A stretch of DNA of 14,567 nucleotides. It comes from GWA2-44-9 sp964429675 (GTDB taxonomy: Bacteria; Patescibacteriota; Minisyncoccia; 2-02-FULL-40-12; GWA2-44-9). The stretch covers positions 1-14,567 of the forward strand of contig CAYSDF010000021.1 in the NCBI GenBank assembly GCA_964429675.1, in the 5' to 3' direction. Within the stretch, counting starts at the first letter, position 1. Every line of letters begins with the position of its first letter. The notes beneath the pieces were generated by a model. That model was not told the origin of the DNA, searched no databases, and saw nothing but the letters and a program-made list of their open reading frames with translations. The translations under genes were made by a program, and so were the position numbers. Of this stretch, positions 11,989 through 14,567 are shown piece after piece.

Positions 11989-12444
11989 TTACTCGCCTTT
12001 TATAGAAACCTTCACTTCAGCCTTAACTTCCGGTGCGAGTTCAACTTCAATCATATGATCACCGGTGTTTTTGATATGTTCGCCGTGTTCCTTGAGATCC
12101 ACCATTTCCGATTCAACTTTACCGCCGATGACCTTTGAGAGCTCCCCGGCAATTTCTTCTTTGGTAACTGAGGCGAAAAGCTTGCCGGTTTTGCTGGCCT
12201 TTTTAGTAAATTCTAAGACGGCATCTTTCATCTTGCCTACGGCCTCAACGGCCTTTTCCTTCTCCATCTTGAGGGTCACCTCAAGTTTCTTCTTCAGCGA
12301 GCTAACCTCATTTAAAGATCCCTCGGTAGCAAGCTTAGCCAGCTTATTAGGCAATAAGTAGTTCCTACCATAGCCATCAGAGACGTTCTTAACATCCCCG
12401 ATCCTGCCATAGCCCTTTATGTTTTTTAATATAATTACTTTCAT
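11989..12444 (-). CDS. rplI: Ribosomal protein bL9
   Basis: bL9 binds 23S rRNA near the base of the L1 stalk and extends away from the ribosome. The 151-residue protein shows the N-terminal RNA-binding domain signature M-K-V-I-I-L-K-N-I-K-G-Y-G-R-I-G-D-V-K-N-V-S-D-G-Y-G-R-N-Y-L-L-P. A long connecting helix follows (about 44-80, L-K-K-K-L-E-V-T-L-K-M-E-K-E-K), then the C-terminal domain (about 81-151) with L-F-A-S-V-T and G-D-H-M-I-E-V-E-L. Length is normal. It is separate from the rpsF-ssb-rpsR genes it often joins, and lies between two structured elements. An extended -10 (TGTGATAAT, 12456-12464) is 11 nt upstream; no Shine-Dalgarno site at proper distance is seen (AAGGAG is 22 nt away). Confidence 0.97.
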   Translation of the reverse strand: MKVIILKNIKGYGRIGDVKNVSDGYGRNYLLPNKLAKLATEGSLNEVSSLKKKLEVTLKMEKEKAVEAVGKMKDAVLEFTKKASKTGKLFASVTKEEIAGELSKVIGGKVESEMVDLKEHGEHIKNTGDHMIEVELAPEVKAEVKVSIKGE

Positions 12445-12455
12445 AGTTTATGCAG

Positions 12456-12464
12456 ATTATCACA
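12456..12464 (-). promoter_or_regulatory. Proximal rplI promoter, extended -10
   Basis: TGTGATAAT on the minus strand (GATAAT at 12456-12461) is 11 nt before the rplI ATG, giving a leader of only a few bases. A second possible promoter (TGGACA, 15 nt, TAAAAT at 12655-12660) overlaps the end of the ctpA-like gene and would give a leader of about 200 nt containing the cloverleaf-like element. Confidence 0.4.
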
Positions 12465-12507
12465 ATCTCCTTATCGAGGCAAGACAACAATAAACAACCG
12501 GGGGCTG

Positions 12508-12630
12508 GCTAACCGCAGGAGAGTTGGTCTATGGGGACTCCCCGCAGGTCGACTGGACCGAGGGACAGAGGCCAAAATTCTAGCAAGAATTTATGGCTGG
12601 TCCCAGAGAGCAAGCTCTCCTGCGGTTAGC
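12508..12630. ncRNA. Candidate structured RNA: 123-nt cloverleaf-like element upstream of rplI
   Basis: A perfect 16-bp closing stem joins 12508-12523 (GCTAACCGCAGGAGAG) and 12615-12630. Inside are three hairpins: GGGG (12533-12536)/CCCC (12540-12543); GGTC (12547-12550)/GACC (12556-12559); and a long one with GGGAC (12562-12566)/GTCCC (12600-12604), GCCA (12571-12574)/TGGC (12594-12597) and AAATTCT (12575-12581)/AGAATTT (12586-12592) around a 4-nt loop. This makes a four-way-junction shape. It is clearly more GC-rich than its flanks and lies in the 208-bp gap between the ctpA-like gene and rplI. It could be a leader of rplI, a small RNA, or an elaborate 3' end of the ctpA-like transcript. 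It does not match tRNA, tmRNA, SRP RNA or RNase P features I know. Confidence 0.5.
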
Positions 12631-12652
12631 ACAATGAGTCGAGTACCATCAA

Positions 12653-13882
12653 CTATTTTATAACTTCAATAGCCTTGTCCAACTGCGGATCTTTGCCGGG
12701 AGTACCGATTTCAAGGCTGCCGCTGGCAAGAAGATCTTCGTTGAGACTCACTTTTACATCAGGCTCTATACCCTTGAGCGATATTGATATACCCGCCGGC
12801 GTTAGCCACTTGGCAACTGTTACTTTTAATGATGAACCGCCATCAAAATTCTCCAATTCCTGGACCGAGCCCTTGCCGAATGATTTATCACCAACTAATT
12901 TGATATGAGCATCGTCGTGAAGAGCGCCGGCTAATATTTCAGAAGCAGAAGCAGACCCGCCGTTAATAAGAACTACGGTAGGGTAATTTTTAAGAGCTGC
13001 GTTGCCATCGGCCTTGAAATCATTTCTGGTGCCATTTCCAAATACTTCGCTCACTACCAAAGAGTCTTTATCAAGGAACCAGCCTGCTAGATTAATTGCC
13101 GAATCAAGCAGTCCGCCGGGGTTATTTCTTAAATCAATCACCAGCCTATCGGCTTTAGATTTCAATATTTCTTCAGCGGCATCTTTGAATAATGAGTCTA
13201 CATTTTCATTAAAAGTGAAAACTTGTATGTAGGCAATATGGTCGTCTATCAACTTCCATTCTACGGTAGGAACTTTTATTGACTCGCGGATAAGCTCATA
13301 ATCCTTGGTACTTTTCTGGCCGGATCTCAATATAGTTAGCACAACCTTGGTTCCAATCTTACCACGGATTAAATTCACGGCCTCATCAATAGCCATATTC
13401 TCCGTAGACTTAGAATCTATTTTTACTATCTTGTCTCCCGCTATTATGCCGGCCTTATATGCCGGGGTATCTTTTAGCGGTGAGATGACGGTAAGTATTC
13501 CGCTCTTCATGCCTATTTCGATACCAACTCCTCCGAATGCTCCGGCAATTACTTCCTTGAATTGCTTACTTACCACCGGCTCAAAAAACACAGTATAAGG
13601 ATCACCTGTGCTATTTACCATGCCCTCTATTGCTCCATAGACCATTTTTTGAGGATCCAATTTAGATTTATCGACATATTTATCATTCAATGCGCTCCAG
13701 ACCTTCCAGAAAAGAGCGAAATCAACATCCTGAGACCTTCCTTCGTCCTGATTAATAAGTCTCTTTAGAATCGGCAGTGAATTCGTTTCTTGATATTTAA
13801 AAATCCAAACTCCACCCCCAAAGCCTACCAGAAGGGAAATAAAAATAACTACTATGAGTGTTTTTCTATAAGCAGAATCCAT
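12653..13882 (-). CDS. ctpA: S41 family C-terminal processing peptidase (CtpA/Prc-like)
   Basis: This is a membrane-anchored serine protease that acts outside the cytoplasm and trims or degrades proteins from their C-terminus. Residues 8-28 form a signal anchor. About 55-110 is the N-terminal helical cap (D-P-Y-T-V-F-F-E-P). A PDZ domain spans about 114-195 (G-G-V-G-I-E-I, P-A-Y-K-A-G-I-I-A-G-D-K-I). The S41 core follows with L-V-I-D-L-R-N-N-P-G-G-L-L at 248-259. The catalytic dyad is S312 (G-G-S-A-S312-A-S-E) and K337 (F-G-K-G-S-V-Q341), with the family spacing of 25 and Gln at +4. The 409-residue length is normal. Its ATG overlaps the stop of the upstream glycosyltransferase by one base (TAATG), so translation is probably coupled and both are one operon. 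The symbol is by family; the exact paralogue is uncertain. Confidence 0.93.
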   Translation of the reverse strand: MDSAYRKTLIVVIFISLLVGFGGGVWIFKYQETNSLPILKRLINQDEGRSQDVDFALFWKVWSALNDKYVDKSKLDPQKMVYGAIEGMVNSTGDPYTVFFEPVVSKQFKEVIAGAFGGVGIEIGMKSGILTVISPLKDTPAYKAGIIAGDKIVKIDSKSTENMAIDEAVNLIRGKIGTKVVLTILRSGQKSTKDYELIRESIKVPTVEWKLIDDHIAYIQVFTFNENVDSLFKDAAEEILKSKADRLVIDLRNNPGGLLDSAINLAGWFLDKDSLVVSEVFGNGTRNDFKADGNAALKNYPTVVLINGGSASASEILAGALHDDAHIKLVGDKSFGKGSVQELENFDGGSSLKVTVAKWLTPAGISISLKGIEPDVKVSLNEDLLASGSLEIGTPGKDPQLDKAIEVIK

Positions 13883-14567
13883 TAGTTAAATTGAGGGATT
13901 CTTATGCCGTGTTTCTTAAAATATTTAATCGCATCCATTATATGCCAGCGCGTTTCTTTTTTAATTATATCGAAAGCATCAAACTTACCCTTTGATCCGC
14001 GTCGGTGATAATGATACATCTGTGCAAGCGGATAATAGACAACCTTGTATCCATTTTCCCAAAACCTGCGAGCCCAGTCAACCTCGCTTAGATATAAAAA
14101 TAAATTTTCGTCCATCAGGCCTATTTTATCAAGGGCTTTTCTGCTGACCATCAGCGCCGAACCCATTAACCAATGTGCCGCTGTCGGTCTTGAAAGATCT
14201 TTATCTTTAAAAGAAAACTTGGCGAGTTGTTTCTTGGCCCAAGGCAGATAACCAAGGAAGGTTCTTCTGTAAACAATAGTCAACGGATTATAAAATCTGA
14301 AGCACGAATCTTGGATAGTCCCATCGAAATTAAGCAGGCGCGGACCAATTAGGCCTATGCCCTGATTATTTTTAAGATACATGACCATATCTTCCAGAGA
14401 ATTTTTTAATGGGATAATATCGGGGTTTAAAATCAGCAGATAATCCCCTGAACTATGTTTGATTCCTTCGTTAACGCCCCTGGTATAACCGATATTCTCT
14501 TTAAAAGAAACCAGCTTAGCTTCCTTGAATTCTTCCAGCACAATATTTCTAGTCTCTATAGTGCTCT
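13882..14567 (-). CDS. Family 2 glycosyltransferase, 5' end outside the window
   Basis: The frame is open to the right edge; a GTG at 14541 is in frame but is not a real start, because the sequence before it continues the fold. The visible 228 residues hold the GT2 core after the first strand: E-N-I-G-Y-T-R-G-V-N-E-G-I, then G-D-Y-L-L-I-L-N-P-D (the metal and sugar-nucleotide acidic motif, here N-P-D), L-I-G-P-R-L-L, W-L-M-G-S-A-L-M-V-S-R, and F-L-Y-L-S-E-V-D-W-A-R-R-F (the acceptor/catalytic-base region). The C-terminus is basic, without obvious membrane helices. The pattern is that of rhamnosyltransferase-like enzymes of surface polysaccharide synthesis; donor and acceptor cannot be assigned. 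It is translationally coupled to the ctpA-like gene downstream. Confidence 0.9.
   Translation of the reverse strand, partial: STIETRNIVLEEFKEAKLVSFKENIGYTRGVNEGIKHSSGDYLLILNPDIIPLKNSLEDMVMYLKNNQGIGLIGPRLLNFDGTIQDSCFRFYNPLTIVYRRTFLGYLPWAKKQLAKFSFKDKDLSRPTAAHWLMGSALMVSRKALDKIGLMDENLFLYLSEVDWARRFWENGYKVVYYPLAQMYHYHRRGSKGKFDAFDIIKKETRWHIMDAIKYFKKHGIRIPQFN

Noticed and set aside
11932..12138. Short plus-strand frame across the right arm of the 181-nt element and the rplI end
   Set aside because: It lies over the inverted repeat and antisense to rplI, with no coding signals or recognisable product.
12508..12630. Integron attC site or tRNA/tmRNA interpretation of the cloverleaf-like element
   Set aside because: The arm ends do not match the attC core, the closing stem is too long for a tRNA, and no CCA end or tmRNA tag frame is visible.
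14539..14541. GTG as the start of the glycosyltransferase
   Set aside because: The frame continues to the window edge with residues typical of the fold, and the required first strand of the GT2 domain would otherwise be missing.

Overview
The window looks like a compact, AT-rich genome of a Patescibacteria (candidate phyla radiation, CPR)-type bacterium. This is inferred from gene content: many family-less proteins, a coiled-coil/C39 peptidase, a membrane-anchored Ada-like zinc domain, a freestanding homing endonuclease, single-gene transcription units with their own promoters, and ribosomal protein genes outside their usual operons. I recall that some CPR lineages (for example Microgenomates) lack bL9. 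The rplI gene here would argue against those lineages, but no marker in the window fixes the taxon. None of the 16 complete gene ends uses TGA (10 TAA, 6 TAG).

Layout. At the left edge lies the N-terminal part of priA (minus), divergent from gltX (plus). A CPBP membrane protease (minus) overlaps gltX tail to tail and faces, almost start to start, a secreted coiled-coil/C39 peptidase (plus). A type II NADH dehydrogenase-like flavoprotein and a secreted low-complexity protein follow on the plus strand. From about 5.6 to 9.5 kb is a more accessory stretch: a LAGLIDADG homing endonuclease (minus), a small very basic protein (minus), a DEDDy exonuclease and a PD-(D/E)XK nuclease with a Cys/His cluster (both plus), then two minus-strand envelope proteins of unknown role. 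rpmA (bL27, plus) follows, convergent with a 595-residue charged protein of no recognised family (minus). rplI (bL9, minus) comes next, then the operon glycosyltransferase family 2 -> ctpA-like S41 protease (minus), with the glycosyltransferase open at the right edge.

The most unusual content is RNA-like structure between genes. A 181-nt nested inverted repeat (11801-11981) lies just downstream of rplI. A 123-nt cloverleaf-like element closed by a perfect 16-bp stem (12508-12630) lies just upstream of rplI. Two tandem multi-helix hairpins (9496-9616) sit in front of rpmA, and smaller hairpin clusters lie at 7325-7421 and 5617-5701. None matches an RNA family I can recognise, and they are the best candidates for something undescribed. 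Several genes (priA, gltX, the NADH dehydrogenase, the homing endonuclease, perhaps the exonuclease) have a -10 box only 6-7 nt before the start codon, implying leaderless mRNAs. Others have clear Shine-Dalgarno sites, so both initiation modes appear to coexist.

How the genes work together: there is no single pathway. priA, gltX, rpmA and rplI are housekeeping genes for replication restart and translation. The CPBP protease, C39 peptidase, CtpA-like protease, glycosyltransferase and the two anchored proteins are envelope functions. The two nucleases and the homing endonuclease form a loose DNA-processing cluster.
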